DNA of 64,000 bases from Serratia sp. DD3. Lineage in GTDB: Bacteria; Pseudomonadota; Gammaproteobacteria; Enterobacterales; Enterobacteriaceae. Below the pieces are notes generated by a model. It was not told the DNA's origin and did not search any database. It saw nothing but the letters and a program-made list of their open reading frames with translations. Position numbers and translations under genes: made by a program. This document shows positions 44,257 to 54,599 of the stretch, one piece after another. Each line of letters starts with the position of its first letter. Within the stretch, counting starts at the first letter, position 1. Location: NCBI RefSeq assembly GCF_000496755.2, contig NZ_AYKS02000100.1, positions 25,053 to 89,052 of the forward strand, written 5' to 3'.

Positions 44257-46334
44257 AAGGCCAACTGCTGGATACCATCCCTATTACCACCCTCTCTGGT
44301 GTGGGAGCCAGTCAGGCAAAAAAGCTCGCCAAAATTGGCTTGCACACCCTTCAGGACTTGCTACTCCATCTGCCATTACGCTATGAAGACCGTACCCGAC
44401 TCTATCTGATTAACGCGCTGCTGCCGGGTCTTTTTGCCACGGTGGAAGGGGAGATCCTGCGTTGTGATATCAGTTTTGGTCGACGCCGTATGTTGGTTTG
44501 CCAGATCAGTGATGGCAGCGGCATCCTGACCATGCGCTTTTTCAATTTCAATGCGGCAATGAAGAACAGCCTGGCGATTGGTCGCCGCATAACCGCCTAC
44601 GGTGAAGTAAAACGCGGCGCTCATGGGGCAGAAATCATTCATCCGGAATACCGTATTCAAGGTGAAAAAAGTGACGTTGAACTGCAAGAGGCACTGACAC
44701 CGGTTTATTCCACTACGGAAGGTGTTCGCCAGGCCACACTACGGAAGTTAACTGATCAGGCATTGGAACAACTGGATACCTGCGCCATTGCTGAGCTGTT
44801 ACCGGCAGAATTGAGTCACGGTTTAGTCAGTCTGCCGCAGGCGCTACATACTCTGCACCGCCCACCACCTGATATTCAACTAATCGATTTGGAACAGGGT
44901 AAACACCCCGCACAAAAACGCCTGATCCTCGAAGAGTTATTGGCACACAACCTTAGCATGCTGGCAGTACGTGCCGGGGCACAAAGTTACCTGGCCCCCT
45001 CACTGGCACCAGATGACCGGTTGAAACAAGCGTTCCTCGCCAAACTCCCCTTTTCACCGACCAATGCACAAAACAGAGTCGTGGCAGATATCGAAGCCGA
45101 TATGCAAAAAGGCTTCCCGATGATGCGTTTGGTACAAGGTGATGTCGGTTCAGGCAAAACGCTGGTTGCCGCGCTGGCGGCCTTGCGAGCCATCGTCCAT
45201 GGTAAACAAGTGGCACTGATGGCCCCGACGGAATTGCTGGCTGAACAACATGCCAATAATTTTCGCCAATGGTTTGAACCATTAGGCATCGAAGTCGGCT
45301 GGCTGGCAGGAAAGCAGAAAGGCAAGGCACGTCTTGCTCAACAACAAGCCATTGCCAGCGGTCAGGTAATGATGGTGGTCGGTACCCATGCCATTTTTCA
45401 GCAGCAGGTGCAGTTTAATGGCCTGGCCTTGGTGATTATTGATGAACAACACCGCTTTGGTGTACACCAGCGGCTGGCATTGTGGGAAAAGGGCGAAGAG
45501 CAAGGGTTCCACGCCCATCAGTTGATTATGACGGCCACCCCCATCCCACGCACGCTGGCGATGACGGCCTATGCCGACCTCGATACCTCAATCATTGATG
45601 AACTCCCCCCAGGCCGTACCCCGGTAACCACCGTGGCCATCCCTGATACGCGCCGCGCTGATATTATCGAGCGGGTAAAAAACGCCTGTATCAAGGAAGG
45701 CCGCCAAGCCTATTGGGTCTGTACACTGATTGAAGAGTCAGACTTACTGGAAGCCCAGGCGGCAGAGGCCACTTGGCAAGAGTTGCAAACTGCCCTGCCA
45801 GAACTGAAAGTTGCACTGGTACATGGCCGGATGAAAGCCCAAGAAAAGCAAGCGGTGATGCAGGCATTCAAACAGGGTGAATTACAGCTCTTAGTAGCCA
45901 CCACCGTGATTGAAGTTGGTGTCGATGTTCCCAACGCCAGTTTGATGATTATTGAAAATCCGGAAAGGCTGGGTTTGGCACAGCTTCACCAATTACGTGG
46001 CCGTGTTGGTCGTGGCGCTATCGCCTCACACTGTGTGCTGCTTTATAAAACCCCACTGAGCAAAACTGCCCAGAAACGCCTACAAGTCCTGCGCGACAGT
46101 AATGATGGGTTTGTCATTGCTCAGCAAGATTTAGAAATTCGCGGGCCTGGTGAATTACTCGGCACCCGTCAAACCGGGAGTATGGCGTTCAAAGTCGCCG
46201 AGTTGTTGCGTGATCAGCACATGATCCCGGAAGTTCAACGCGTTGCGCGCCATATTCACCAACACTATCCACAGCATGCTCTCGCCCTGATTGAACGCTG
46301 GCTACCGGAAACCACCCGTTATTCCAATGCCTAG
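44253..46334 (+). CDS. recG: ATP-dependent DNA helicase RecG
   Basis: The 693-residue helicase has the same length as E. coli RecG and regresses stalled forks and branch-migrates Holliday junctions. An N-terminal wedge/OB domain precedes Walker A GDVGSGKT near residue 300, Walker B DEQH near residue 405, and the RGRVGRG motif. I start it at ATG 44253 (MKGQLLDTIPITTLSGVG), overlapping the trmH stop by four bases; an upstream in-frame ATG at 44217 lies inside trmH. Confidence 0.97.
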   Translation: MKGQLLDTIPITTLSGVGASQAKKLAKIGLHTLQDLLLHLPLRYEDRTRLYLINALLPGLFATVEGEILRCDISFGRRRMLVCQISDGSGILTMRFFNFNAAMKNSLAIGRRITAYGEVKRGAHGAEIIHPEYRIQGEKSDVELQEALTPVYSTTEGVRQATLRKLTDQALEQLDTCAIAELLPAELSHGLVSLPQALHTLHRPPPDIQLIDLEQGKHPAQKRLILEELLAHNLSMLAVRAGAQSYLAPSLAPDDRLKQAFLAKLPFSPTNAQNRVVADIEADMQKGFPMMRLVQGDVGSGKTLVAALAALRAIVHGKQVALMAPTELLAEQHANNFRQWFEPLGIEVGWLAGKQKGKARLAQQQAIASGQVMMVVGTHAIFQQQVQFNGLALVIIDEQHRFGVHQRLALWEKGEEQGFHAHQLIMTATPIPRTLAMTAYADLDTSIIDELPPGRTPVTTVAIPDTRRADIIERVKNACIKEGRQAYWVCTLIEESDLLEAQAAEATWQELQTALPELKVALVHGRMKAQEKQAVMQAFKQGELQLLVATTVIEVGVDVPNASLMIIENPERLGLAQLHQLRGRVGRGAIASHCVLLYKTPLSKTAQKRLQVLRDSNDGFVIAQQDLEIRGPGELLGTRQTGSMAFKVAELLRDQHMIPEVQRVARHIHQHYPQHALALIERWLPETTRYSNA

Positions 46335-46426
46335 TAATAACAGGATGCCGTGGGCCCGACGCCAGTAATAAATACCCAATACCCTTCAAATTGCCGTAGT
46401 CCAACGGCAACTCGAGCACATTTAGG

Positions 46427-46457
46427 CGCTGTTATGACAGGCGTTACCATAACAGCG
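46427..46457. terminator. Hairpin between recG and yicH
   Basis: CGCTGTTATG (46427-46436) and CATAACAGCG (46448-46457) form a perfect 10-bp stem with an 11-nt loop between convergent genes. A dispersed-repeat fragment (AATACCCAATACCC...) lies just before it at 46374. Confidence 0.6.
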
Positions 46458-46466
46458 TAACTAGGG

Positions 46467-48320
46467 TTATGGCTGTTCCGGTAATGGCTGTTCCGGCAAT
46501 GGCTGTTCCGGCAATGGCTGTCCCGGTAATGGCTGTCCCGGTAATGGCTGTCCCGGTAATGGCTGTCCCGGCAATGGTTGTTCCGGCAATGGCTGTTCCG
46601 GTAATGGTTGTTCCGGCAATGGTTGTTCCGGTAATGGCTGTCCCGGCAATGGCTGTTCCGGTAATGATTGCTCCAGGGTTTGCCCTTCTTTATTGAGCGC
46701 CTGTAAATGCCCCTGTAATGAAGCCTTGAATGGCCCATCGCCGTTAAGTAACCCTTTCAACTCTAATTGCAGATTACCATCACCTTCCAATGGAACCGGT
46801 TGCCATCCCCATTGCTGTAACGTATTTAAAGGCACTGAACGGCCATTAAAGGAGAGGGTAAACGGCTTACCAGGGAGCTGACTGATGCTGGCCTTAGCCT
46901 CTAACAAACCCTCCGGCATAAAGGCGCTCAACTCAGTCACATTGATTTGTTGAGCATCAGCCTGCAGCGTCAAAGAGGGGCGTCGAATATCGACCTTATT
47001 GAAAGTGGCATCACTCCCATTGAGTTGTAACGAGCCAGACCAGATTCCCCACTGGTGATCACGGGCTAATAGCAAGTTGTTACCAGAACCATCCAATGCC
47101 GTGATCTGGAAAGGAAAATCAGGATTGATATCAATGAGCAGATTACGATTAGTGGTCATCTTGCCGACATAGACTTCAGCTAACCAATCGGGTAATGGCC
47201 GCAACCACAACCCACGCCAGTTAATCGGCAAGGTATATTCTAGTGCCGCTACCGCCAACTCATCCAACTGCAAACGTTTATTCGCCCGTAACCAGTTGCC
47301 GGAGGTACGCAATAATCCCCCCTCCCAACGGGTGGTGAACTGTTGAATGGTAATACCCGCCGTAGAGAGAGTCATGCTCATAATCGGGTCGATTAAATGA
47401 AACTTGCCATTAATAATATCCCCCGCATTAAAGTTGAGCGAACCCTCTTGGCTACTCCAGTCACCTTGCTTAAAAGTGATATTTTGTAACGATAGGTCGA
47501 GATCGTTAACCGCCCACTCTTTCCCTTCCAAACGTGCATCGATTAAATCAAAGCGCTTCACTGTCACCGGAGGCAGCACCTTGAAATGCTCGCCGAACTG
47601 TTTCAATGTTAACGGGACTTGCAGGCGTACATTGCTTAGGCGCAAACTCTCCACCAACCAACTGCCATCGGCGGCACGGCTAGCCACCCCGGTGAGGTCG
47701 CCTTGGGACAGATCGGCACCAAAATTATTCAGCATCAACTGATTTTGCCTGATTTCACCCTGTACCAATACCCGTGAGGCAGGAATACCGTTCAATACCA
47801 TTGAACCCGCGCTAACCTGAAATTGGTTATTTTCACCGAATAAATAGCCGGTTTTAGGTTGCCATGGATTGATACCGCCATTGACCGCCTGGGCGTTAAA
47901 CTGCCAGCTATTATGGTTGAATTGCAGTGCCATATTGCTTAATTGCAATACCTCCGCCTGAATGGGTAATGAGACCCCCTGTTGCGGCAATACATTGAGG
48001 GAACCATCCCGTAGTGTCACACTGGCAAAAAAACCAGGCTCAGTGATTTGTCGTGAGCTAAATACCAGATCCACCTGCTTGGCCACCAGCGTCTGTGGTT
48101 GGTTGGCTTGAGCGAAGGTCACACCTTCCAAGCTGATTTGCCCCGGATGATTCCAGGAGTGCGAGATTTTCTCTACCGACAGGCGATACCCGCTGTTATC
48201 ACTGACCCAACGGCTCAACCAGCCTGCAGCCCAATGAGTTTGGCCCAAAAGGTAAATCACTACCACGGCAAGCACAATCAGTAGCAGGAAAGTCAGCAAC
48301 AGTTTTCTGATAAATTTCAT
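46467..48320 (-). CDS. yicH: AsmA-family envelope protein YicH with repeat tail
   Basis: The 617-residue protein is an orthologue of E. coli YicH (569), an AsmA-like protein anchored by one N-terminal membrane helix (LLLTFLLLIVLAVVVIYLLG, about residues 7-26) with a large periplasmic beta-rich part. AsmA-like proteins are implicated in phospholipid transport to the outer membrane. Similarity runs to GHLQALNKEGQTLEQS near residue 552. The C-terminus is then 13 perfect-phase copies of LP(E/G)QP, absent from E. coli as I recall it. The gene follows xanP on the minus strand and converges with recG. Confidence 0.9.
   Translation of the reverse strand: MKFIRKLLLTFLLLIVLAVVVIYLLGQTHWAAGWLSRWVSDNSGYRLSVEKISHSWNHPGQISLEGVTFAQANQPQTLVAKQVDLVFSSRQITEPGFFASVTLRDGSLNVLPQQGVSLPIQAEVLQLSNMALQFNHNSWQFNAQAVNGGINPWQPKTGYLFGENNQFQVSAGSMVLNGIPASRVLVQGEIRQNQLMLNNFGADLSQGDLTGVASRAADGSWLVESLRLSNVRLQVPLTLKQFGEHFKVLPPVTVKRFDLIDARLEGKEWAVNDLDLSLQNITFKQGDWSSQEGSLNFNAGDIINGKFHLIDPIMSMTLSTAGITIQQFTTRWEGGLLRTSGNWLRANKRLQLDELAVAALEYTLPINWRGLWLRPLPDWLAEVYVGKMTTNRNLLIDINPDFPFQITALDGSGNNLLLARDHQWGIWSGSLQLNGSDATFNKVDIRRPSLTLQADAQQINVTELSAFMPEGLLEAKASISQLPGKPFTLSFNGRSVPLNTLQQWGWQPVPLEGDGNLQLELKGLLNGDGPFKASLQGHLQALNKEGQTLEQSLPEQPLPGQPLPEQPLPEQPLPEQPLPEQPLPGQPLPGQPLPGQPLPGQPLPEQPLPEQPLPEQP
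46470..46664. repeat. Coding minisatellite, 13 x 15 bp, at the 3' end of yicH
   Basis: Thirteen 15-bp units (GGCTGTTCCGGTAAT and one-base variants on plus) abut the yicH stop codon. Each encodes Leu-Pro-Glu-Gln-Pro or Leu-Pro-Gly-Gln-Pro. The Glu/Gly variants occur in runs (four Gly units in a row), as expected from slippage. Because units are multiples of three, copy-number change alters tail length without frameshift. Confidence 0.95.
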
Positions 48321-48404
48321 CGTGCGGATCCGTAGAGGTGAGAAAAGATACCCTGTTTATGCCGCAATTAGCTCGTCAGCTCAAGAGTCGTGATGAAAAG
48401 GGTA

Positions 48405-48443
48405 ATAAAAAACGGCCGCAAGTAAAGTACTTGCGGCCGTTTT
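48405..48443 (-). terminator. Terminator of xanP
   Basis: AAAACGGCCGCAAGT (48409-48423) and ACTTGCGGCCGTTTT (48429-48443) form a perfect 15-bp stem with a 5-nt loop. On the minus strand it is followed by a U-rich tract (TTTTTTATT). It lies 18 bp after the xanP stop and separates xanP from yicH. Confidence 0.9.
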
Positions 48444-48460
48444 ATACCAGATTGCCGTAT

Positions 48461-49855
48461 TTATTTCTCTGGTGGGAACAGCAAATTCAGCGTAATCGCC
48501 GTTAGACCACCGGCGGCAATACCGGAAGAAAGTAGGGTTTTCAACCAGTCAGGTGCAAATTGCAGAATCAATGGCTGTTGGGAAACCCCCATACCGACGG
48601 CGAGTGATAGCGCCATAATCATCACCGCCCGACGATTCAGGGGTTCACGAGAAACGATACGAACACCGGAAGCAGCAATGGTGCCAAACATCACAATGGT
48701 CGCGCCACCCAGCACAGGTTCAGGAATATTCTGCACAAAACCGGCAACGGCCGGGAATAACCCCAAGCCAATCAGCATCAGTGCCACAAAAAAGCCGACA
48801 TAGCGGCTGGCGACACCCGTCAGTTGGATCACGCCATTATTCTGACCAAAACAGGAATTAGGGAAAGTATTGAATACCGCCGATAACATTGAATTCAAGC
48901 CATTGGCCAACACGCCCCCTTTCAGGCGCTTCATATAAAGTGGGCCACTAACCGGTTGTTCAGAAACGTCAGAGGTGGCGGTAATATCCCCAATGGTTTC
49001 CAGTGACGTCACCATAAAAATCAACATCAATGGTAACAGCAGGTTCCAATCAAATCCCAAACCGTAATAGAGCGGTGTCGGAATGGAAATGACGGCGGTT
49101 TGAGCGACCGGCTGAGTTTCCGGTAGCATACCCATGGCCCAGGCCAGCAGATAACCTACCACCATCGCAATCACCAAAGCAGCGATACGCAGATAAGCAT
49201 TACGTTGACGGTTAAGTAGAATAATCACCGCCAGTACCGAACCCGCCAGCAACAGATTCTTTGGCTCACCGAAGGTATTCGCTTCCATCGCTGCGTAGCC
49301 ACCGCCAATAGAGGTTAAACCGACCTGAATCAACGATAGGCCGATGATCATCACCACAATGCCAGAAACTAACGGGGTAATGATACGGCGCGCCAAATGC
49401 AGCACCCGGGACAGTAGGATTTCGGTACATGATGCCACCATCAAGGTACCAAACAGGGCTGCCATCATGGTGGGGATATCTGCCCCACCATTTTTCAACG
49501 CCAAGCCACCCATAATCAGTGGCGAGACAAAGTTAAAGCTGGTGCCCTGAATAGATAACAAGCCAGAACCGATTGGCCCCCAGGTTTTGATTTGTAAAAT
49601 AGAAGCCAACCCGGAAGCAAACAGTGACATGCTGACAATATGCTGAGTATCTTGTGCTGGCAGGCCAAGTGCCTGGCAGATCAACAACGCTGGGGTGATC
49701 ACCGCCACAAACATGGCTAGCAGATGTTGGCCGGCAGCAAACAACGTTTGTGGCAGGGGGGGACGATCTTCCAGGTGATAAATCAGCTCACTAGTGCGTG
49801 GGCCGTTTGTCGATGCGGTTGCTGTAGCATCAAGTTCGGCAGAGTGGGTGGTCAT
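48461..49855 (-). CDS. xanP: Xanthine permease XanP
   Basis: The 464-residue NAT/NCS2-family proton symporter (463 in E. coli) imports xanthine. The conserved motifs are [31 protein letters not shown] near residue 290, and the signature [19 protein letters not shown] near residue 340. About 12-14 hydrophobic helices are present. I start it at ATG 49855 (MTTHSAELD); a TTG five codons upstream is less likely. It is divergent from gltS, as in E. coli. Confidence 0.95.
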   Translation of the reverse strand: MTTHSAELDATATASTNGPRTSELIYHLEDRPPLPQTLFAAGQHLLAMFVAVITPALLICQALGLPAQDTQHIVSMSLFASGLASILQIKTWGPIGSGLLSIQGTSFNFVSPLIMGGLALKNGGADIPTMMAALFGTLMVASCTEILLSRVLHLARRIITPLVSGIVVMIIGLSLIQVGLTSIGGGYAAMEANTFGEPKNLLLAGSVLAVIILLNRQRNAYLRIAALVIAMVVGYLLAWAMGMLPETQPVAQTAVISIPTPLYYGLGFDWNLLLPLMLIFMVTSLETIGDITATSDVSEQPVSGPLYMKRLKGGVLANGLNSMLSAVFNTFPNSCFGQNNGVIQLTGVASRYVGFFVALMLIGLGLFPAVAGFVQNIPEPVLGGATIVMFGTIAASGVRIVSREPLNRRAVMIMALSLAVGMGVSQQPLILQFAPDWLKTLLSSGIAAGGLTAITLNLLFPPEK

Positions 49856-50092
49856 GGTGTCGCATTCCAAGAAACGGAAAAGAACGTATTTTAATGATCC
49901 TTGTCACAAAAGCAAACGGTTGCGCTATTCTATTTTTATACCAATAATTTTATTGATGTCGCATTTTTATTCATTTTTCCTTGTATTATTAGGCGTTTTT
50001 ACTTCTAATCCTGCACTCGTTAAGTTAAAAAGCTGTTCGAATTTTATAACTTATTATTTTATTGTATCTATTTTATTACACGGGGTACCTAG

Positions 50093-51304
50093 ATGTTTCA
50101 TCTCGATACTTATGGCACATTAGTCGCGGCCACGTTGGTTCTGCTCCTAGGTGGCAAATGCGTACGCTCTATTCCTCTACTTAGACAATACACGATACCT
50201 GCCCCCGTCGCTGGTGGTCTGCTGGTAGCAGTAGCGCTACTGGTGATGAAGAAAGTAGCCAACTGGGAAATCAGCTTTGATATGTCGCTGAAAGACCCCC
50301 TGATGCTGGCCTTTTTTGCCACTATCGGTTTGAATGCCAACCTGGCTCGATTGCGAGCGGGGGGCAAGGCGTTAGTCATATTCTTGTTCGTCGTGATTGG
50401 GTTGCTAGTGGTACAAAATGCCATCGGTATCGGTATGGCGACAATGTTGGGCTTGGATCCATTGATGGGTCTGATTGCTGGTTCAATTACCCTTTCTGGT
50501 GGCCATGGTACCGGTGCAGCCTGGAGTAAAGTGTTCATTGAACGCTATGGGTTTGAGAATGCGACTGAAGTAGCGATGGCTTGCGCCACCTTCGGTTTGG
50601 TTCTGGGCGGGCTGATTGGTGGCCCAGTGGCCCGTTATCTGGTTAAAAACTCCGCAACCCCAGAGGGAACGCCAGAAGACAGTGCACAGCCGAGTGGGTT
50701 TGAAAAGCCGGAAAGTGCTCGCTTGATTACCTCACTGGTGATGGTGGAAACCATCGCCATGATTGCTATCTGTTTAACCGCCGGGAATTTTGTCGCTGGT
50801 TTATTGAAAGGTACCGCGTTTGAACTTCCCATCTTCGTTTGCGTTCTGTTTATTGGTGTGATCCTCAGTAACACCCTGTCAGCCACTGGCTTCTACACGG
50901 TCTTTGAGCGGGCGGTATCGGTATTAGGCAACGTTAGCCTGTCGTTGTTCCTGGCGATGGCACTGATGAGTCTACGTCTCTGGGAATTGGCCTCATTGGC
51001 CTTGCCGATGCTGGCCATTCTGGCAGTACAGACGTTGGTGATGGCGCTGTATGCCATCTTTGTCACCTACCGCGTGATGGGTAAAAACTACGATGCTGCG
51101 GTGCTGGCTGCCGGTCACTGTGGTTTTGGTATGGGGGCGACCCCAACGGCCATCGCCAACATGCAGGCGATTACTGACCGTTTCGGTCCTTCACATCTGG
51201 CATTCTTAGTGGTACCGATGGTTGGAGCGTTCTTTATCGATATCGTCAATGCCATCATGATTAAGCTGTATCTGACGTTGCCGATGTTCTCTGCGGTTAG
51301 CTAA
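50093..51304 (+). CDS. gltS: Sodium/glutamate symporter GltS
   Basis: The 403-residue inner-membrane protein of the ESS family imports glutamate with sodium. Two homologous halves each carry a re-entrant GGHGTGAAW / GFGMGATPTA motif, visible near residues 139 and 343. The 237-bp gap to xanP is AT-rich and contains both promoters. Confidence 0.96.
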   Translation: MFHLDTYGTLVAATLVLLLGGKCVRSIPLLRQYTIPAPVAGGLLVAVALLVMKKVANWEISFDMSLKDPLMLAFFATIGLNANLARLRAGGKALVIFLFVVIGLLVVQNAIGIGMATMLGLDPLMGLIAGSITLSGGHGTGAAWSKVFIERYGFENATEVAMACATFGLVLGGLIGGPVARYLVKNSATPEGTPEDSAQPSGFEKPESARLITSLVMVETIAMIAICLTAGNFVAGLLKGTAFELPIFVCVLFIGVILSNTLSATGFYTVFERAVSVLGNVSLSLFLAMALMSLRLWELASLALPMLAILAVQTLVMALYAIFVTYRVMGKNYDAAVLAAGHCGFGMGATPTAIANMQAITDRFGPSHLAFLVVPMVGAFFIDIVNAIMIKLYLTLPMFSAVS

Positions 51305-51318
51305 ATCCCCTTGGTCGG

Positions 51319-51350
51319 TTACCCGTCGTCCCTTGATTGGCGACGGGTAA
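51319..51350. terminator. Hairpin between gltS and fabY
   Basis: TTACCCGTCG (51319-51328) and CGACGGGTAA (51341-51350) form a perfect 10-bp stem with a 12-nt loop between two convergent genes, 15 bp after the gltS stop. Confidence 0.6.
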
Positions 51351-51384
51351 ATATCAGCAAGTCCTTGGCTGTTAACTTATTTCT

Positions 51385-52347
51385 TCAATCTTCTGCCAAA
51401 ACATCTTTATCCAAAGTGACGTTTGATTCTGCAGGCAATACCATAAAAGTCCCTTCGAACACCGCACCCTTATCATCGCCACCGAATAAGTGTACCTCTG
51501 CCTGCACCCGCGCCCGACGGCCTTGTGCCAAACGAGCCAGGTCACCGCTCAGCGAACTGAGATCAGCCACTGCCCGGGGGCGACCTGAGATGGGTTTGCT
51601 ATAACGAATATGGGCATCTGCCAGAATAATGGTTCCACCCAGTTGACGTTCACGCAGTAGCAACCAGATTAGCCCCCAGCCAGTCAAGGTTGCCAAAGAA
51701 AATAAGCTCCCGGCAAACAGGGTATGGTGCGGATTCTGATTGCCAATCTCTGGCATCGTGGTGACAAAACGTTGACCCGTATACTGGCTGATACGCACAC
51801 CCATTTTTTCACTGAGAGGAATATGTTGATACCAGGCTTGTTGTAACTGCCCGCACCAATCGGGGCGATGTAAAATATCATCCAGTGTCGCCACGGGCTT
51901 AATCATCAGGTAATGGCGGAGAGGCGTGGTTTGTGGCGTGGTAATTTCACCTTGATTAACAAACCCCAATTTGGCAAAAAAGTCGACGGCATCTTCGCGA
52001 GCACTACAAACCACCCGCTTAACCCCTTCCTGACGCGCTACCGACTCCAGCGTCATCGCCACCAAGGTTCCCAGCCCCTTATCTCGCACCGTGGAATCCA
52101 CCGCCAGGAAACGAATCGCCGCTTCATTATCAGCATTGATAGATAAACGCCCTATCGCCACAATACGGTCATTCTCGTCCACCACCATTTGGTGATGTGC
52201 CATCGCATCGTAGGCATCCTTTTCTGACCCCATTGGCTGGTGCAATGGCTTACGCAACATTTCCCAACGAAACTGGTAATAGTCTTTCAGTTCTTGCTCT
52301 GTCACAGGAACGCGCAAGTGATACATAGCGGTCTTCTCTCTCATCAT
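51385..52347 (-). CDS. fabY: Fatty acid biosynthesis protein FabY (YiiD)
   Basis: The 320-residue protein joins an N-terminal GNAT acetyltransferase domain (QDKGLGTL-like motif [15 protein letters not shown] near residue 90) to a C-terminal hot-dog thioesterase-like domain ([21 protein letters not shown] near residue 210). E. coli FabY can supply acetoacetyl-ACP and support fatty-acid initiation without FabH. I give ATG 52347, two bases after the dtd stop. A second ATG at 52326 (MYHLRVP), with GAGAG upstream, is a real alternative. Confidence 0.9.
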   Translation of the reverse strand: MMREKTAMYHLRVPVTEQELKDYYQFRWEMLRKPLHQPMGSEKDAYDAMAHHQMVVDENDRIVAIGRLSINADNEAAIRFLAVDSTVRDKGLGTLVAMTLESVARQEGVKRVVCSAREDAVDFFAKLGFVNQGEITTPQTTPLRHYLMIKPVATLDDILHRPDWCGQLQQAWYQHIPLSEKMGVRISQYTGQRFVTTMPEIGNQNPHHTLFAGSLFSLATLTGWGLIWLLLRERQLGGTIILADAHIRYSKPISGRPRAVADLSSLSGDLARLAQGRRARVQAEVHLFGGDDKGAVFEGTFMVLPAESNVTLDKDVLAED

Positions 52348-52349
52348 GC

Positions 52350-52787
52350 TTAAACTTGCAACCAGAACGTCACCGGCCCATCGTTTACCAACGCCACTTT
52401 CATATCGGCGGCAAACTCGCCAGTCTGTGTGTCCACACCACGTTCACGGCACAGACCAACAAAATAGTGATATAACTGCTCGGCATCGCCGGGTGCTGCG
52501 CCACGGGAGAAGCTGGGGCGCATACCTTTTTGAGTATCTGCCGCCAAAGTAAACTGCGATACCACCAGCACACTGCCTCCCACTTGCTGCACATTGAGAT
52601 TCATCTTGTCATTCTCATCAGCAAAAATACGGTATCCCAACACCCGCTCACACAAACGCTGTGCTTTCTGTGGGTTATCATCTTGCTCAACCCCTAGTAA
52701 CACCAACAAACCGCCATCGATCTTAGCGATAACTTCCCCTTCTACCGTAACACTGGCATTTAATACTCGTTGAATTAACGCAATCAT
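52350..52787 (-). CDS. dtd: D-aminoacyl-tRNA deacylase
   Basis: The 145-residue protein has the same length as E. coli Dtd and removes D-amino acids (and glycine) mischarged on tRNA. Both active-site motifs are present: [15 protein letters not shown] (SQxxL) near residue 78 and [11 protein letters not shown] (NxGP[V/F]T) at the C-terminus. It lies between yihY and fabY in one tightly packed minus-strand unit. Confidence 0.97.
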   Translation of the reverse strand: MIALIQRVLNASVTVEGEVIAKIDGGLLVLLGVEQDDNPQKAQRLCERVLGYRIFADENDKMNLNVQQVGGSVLVVSQFTLAADTQKGMRPSFSRGAAPGDAEQLYHYFVGLCRERGVDTQTGEFAADMKVALVNDGPVTFWLQV

Positions 52788-52804
52788 AAAGCCCCTTCCT
52801 GCTG

Positions 52805-53677
52805 TTATTTTGGCTCTAGTTCTACTCTTTGCTGGCGGTATTGACGATACTCACCCAAGGTTACGGTGATTTCAGCACCGAGTAAAACGATACACCAGCT
52901 CCAATAAACCCACAGGAATAAAATCGGGATCACGGCCAACACACCATAGATCAGTTGGTATGAGGGAAACATCGTGACATAAAACGCAAACCCTTTTTTG
53001 CCCAGTTCAAACAACACCCCAGCGACCAGCGCCCCAACCAGTGCATCTTTAGGGGGGACGCGCAGGGTGGGCACGATACTGTATAGCAACCAGAAAGAGA
53101 CCCATGACAGAAGCAAGGGGAAAACACGCAGTACTTCATCCACCAAGCTATTGACCCCGGTTTGCACTAACCAGGTCTGCGAAAGCAGATAAGAGCTGAT
53201 GGCCATACTGGCCCCCACCAGCAGCGGCCCCAACGTCAGCACCATCCAGTAAACCGCAAAAGAAAACACCATTGAACGTTTGTTCTTACTGCGCCAAATG
53301 GTATTTAACACCGTATCTACCGAAGAGATCAGCAATAACGCAGTGATAATCAGACCACAAATCCCCACTGCGGTCATCTTGTTGGAGTTGGCAACAAACT
53401 GTTCAAGGTAACGCTGAATTACATGACCGGCAGCAGGCATAAAATTGGAAAAAATAAAATTTTTCAGTTGAATACTGATATCAGCAAACATGGGGAAAAC
53501 AGCAAACAAAGCGAACACCACGGTAATAAGTGGCACCAATGAAAGCAGAGAAACAAAGGCCAGATGTCCCGCCAACATGCTCAGGCCATCAGCATCAATA
53601 CGCTTAATCAGTAATCGCCCAAAGGTCACACTTGGTTTAAGCGCCGATGGGAGCTTTTTGCGGCGGAAAAATGACAT
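52805..53677 (-). CDS. yihY: YihY/UPF0761 family inner-membrane protein
   Basis: The 290-residue protein has the same length as E. coli YihY, with about six membrane helices. It was once labelled RNase BN, but that activity belongs to another gene, so function is unknown. I start it at ATG 53677 ([10 protein letters not shown]), five bases after AGGAG; a GTG two codons earlier is possible. [20 protein letters not shown] near residue 40 is the family hallmark. It precedes dtd by 17 bp. Confidence 0.93.
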   Translation of the reverse strand: MSFFRRKKLPSALKPSVTFGRLLIKRIDADGLSMLAGHLAFVSLLSLVPLITVVFALFAVFPMFADISIQLKNFIFSNFMPAAGHVIQRYLEQFVANSNKMTAVGICGLIITALLLISSVDTVLNTIWRSKNKRSMVFSFAVYWMVLTLGPLLVGASMAISSYLLSQTWLVQTGVNSLVDEVLRVFPLLLSWVSFWLLYSIVPTLRVPPKDALVGALVAGVLFELGKKGFAFYVTMFPSYQLIYGVLAVIPILFLWVYWSWCIVLLGAEITVTLGEYRQYRQQRVELEPK

Positions 53678-53866
53678 ATACACTCCTGATGTCAGCCTCT
53701 ACCCGATGGATTTCAAGTTGCAGCCAGACAGGCAGCCAACTCATCACCTAGAGTTTACTACCAAAAATAGGGGACATAGTGGCTTCGCAGGGAGAACCTC
53801 GCACGTGGCAGGCAATCTCTGCGCATAAAAGACGGTTAGGTATACCTTGAGCTTAACCGATGGTCA
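53678..53866. repeat. yihX-yihY gap with dispersed repeat fragment
   Basis: CTACCCGATGGATTTCAAG then TTGCAGCC (about 53699-53726) is a repeat-family end followed by AGGCAGCCAACTC. The remainder, about 110 bp, should contain the yihY promoter. I see no gene. Confidence 0.45.
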
Positions 53867-54457
53867 TCATTGCGCAAAATACGCTGGAATAATCTGACGA
53901 TCTGTCACTTGCACCCCCTCAATACCCAGTGCTTTGGCTGCCGCCACATTGGCCGCGACATCATCAAAAAAGACCGCCTGATCCGCTGGGGTATTTTCCG
54001 CCTTGAGCACATATTGATAGATATTGGCATCAGGTTTACGCATACCGATATCCTGCGAAAGGTAAAGATGGTCAGCCGCTTCTGCCACCTCAGGGTAGTG
54101 TTGTGGCCAGTAATCACAGTGTAGGCGATTGGTGTTCGATAACACCACCACGCGGTGCCCTTCACTACGCAAACGGTGCATGATGTCGATCACTTCTGGT
54201 CGCAAGGAAACAAATACTGCCTGCCAACCCGCAGCAAACTGCTCGAAACTGAGTCCAATGCCCATTTCTGCGCACAGTTTTTCCGCAAACTCTTCATCAC
54301 TGACTTCACCACGTTCGTGCTGCTGAAATATTTCACCCATGCTAAAACGATCAGACAACGTGGCCAAGGGTACGCCACTTAAGTTGCTCCATACGCCCAG
54401 TACACGCTTGAAATCGATATCGACAATCACATTACCTAAATCAAAGATATACAGCAT
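53867..54457 (-). CDS. yihX: Alpha-D-glucose-1-phosphate phosphatase YihX (HAD family)
   Basis: The 196-residue HAD-superfamily phosphatase is related to E. coli YihX (199), which dephosphorylates glucose 1-phosphate from glycogen. The motif order is IFDLGNVIVDIDF (motif I, residues 4-16), VVLSNTN (motif II) and FFDDVAANV (motif IV). Motif I has DLGNV, as in YihX, and the nucleophile Asp is residue 6. Confidence 0.93.
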   Translation of the reverse strand: MLYIFDLGNVIVDIDFKRVLGVWSNLSGVPLATLSDRFSMGEIFQQHERGEVSDEEFAEKLCAEMGIGLSFEQFAAGWQAVFVSLRPEVIDIMHRLRSEGHRVVVLSNTNRLHCDYWPQHYPEVAEAADHLYLSQDIGMRKPDANIYQYVLKAENTPADQAVFFDDVAANVAAAKALGIEGVQVTDRQIIPAYFAQ

Positions 54458-54568
54458 AGTCCTCTCCTGGTGAGTGGGTAATATTTTACTCTAACGGGAA
54501 AAGTTGAAGCTGAACAGGGAGAAAAAAGGAAAAGCACAGATCATGCGGCAGAAATAGGAAAATAACTC

Positions 54569-54587
54569 AGGGCGCAATATGCGCCCT
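54569..54587 (-). terminator. Terminator of typA
   Basis: AGGGCGCA and TGCGCCCT form a perfect 8-bp stem with a 3-nt loop, 13 bp past the typA stop. On the minus strand it is followed by GAGTTATTTTCC, a moderate U tract. Confidence 0.65.
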
Positions 54588-54599
54588 AAGCATCGGAGG

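Noticed and set aside
46470..46664. CRISPR-like array.
   Set aside because: The 15-bp units are contiguous without spacers and encode a protein tail.
46469..46696. Plus-strand ORF with repeated Met-Ala-Val-Pro units.
   Set aside because: It is the antisense reading of the yicH 15-bp repeats; yicH has conserved sequence upstream in its own frame.
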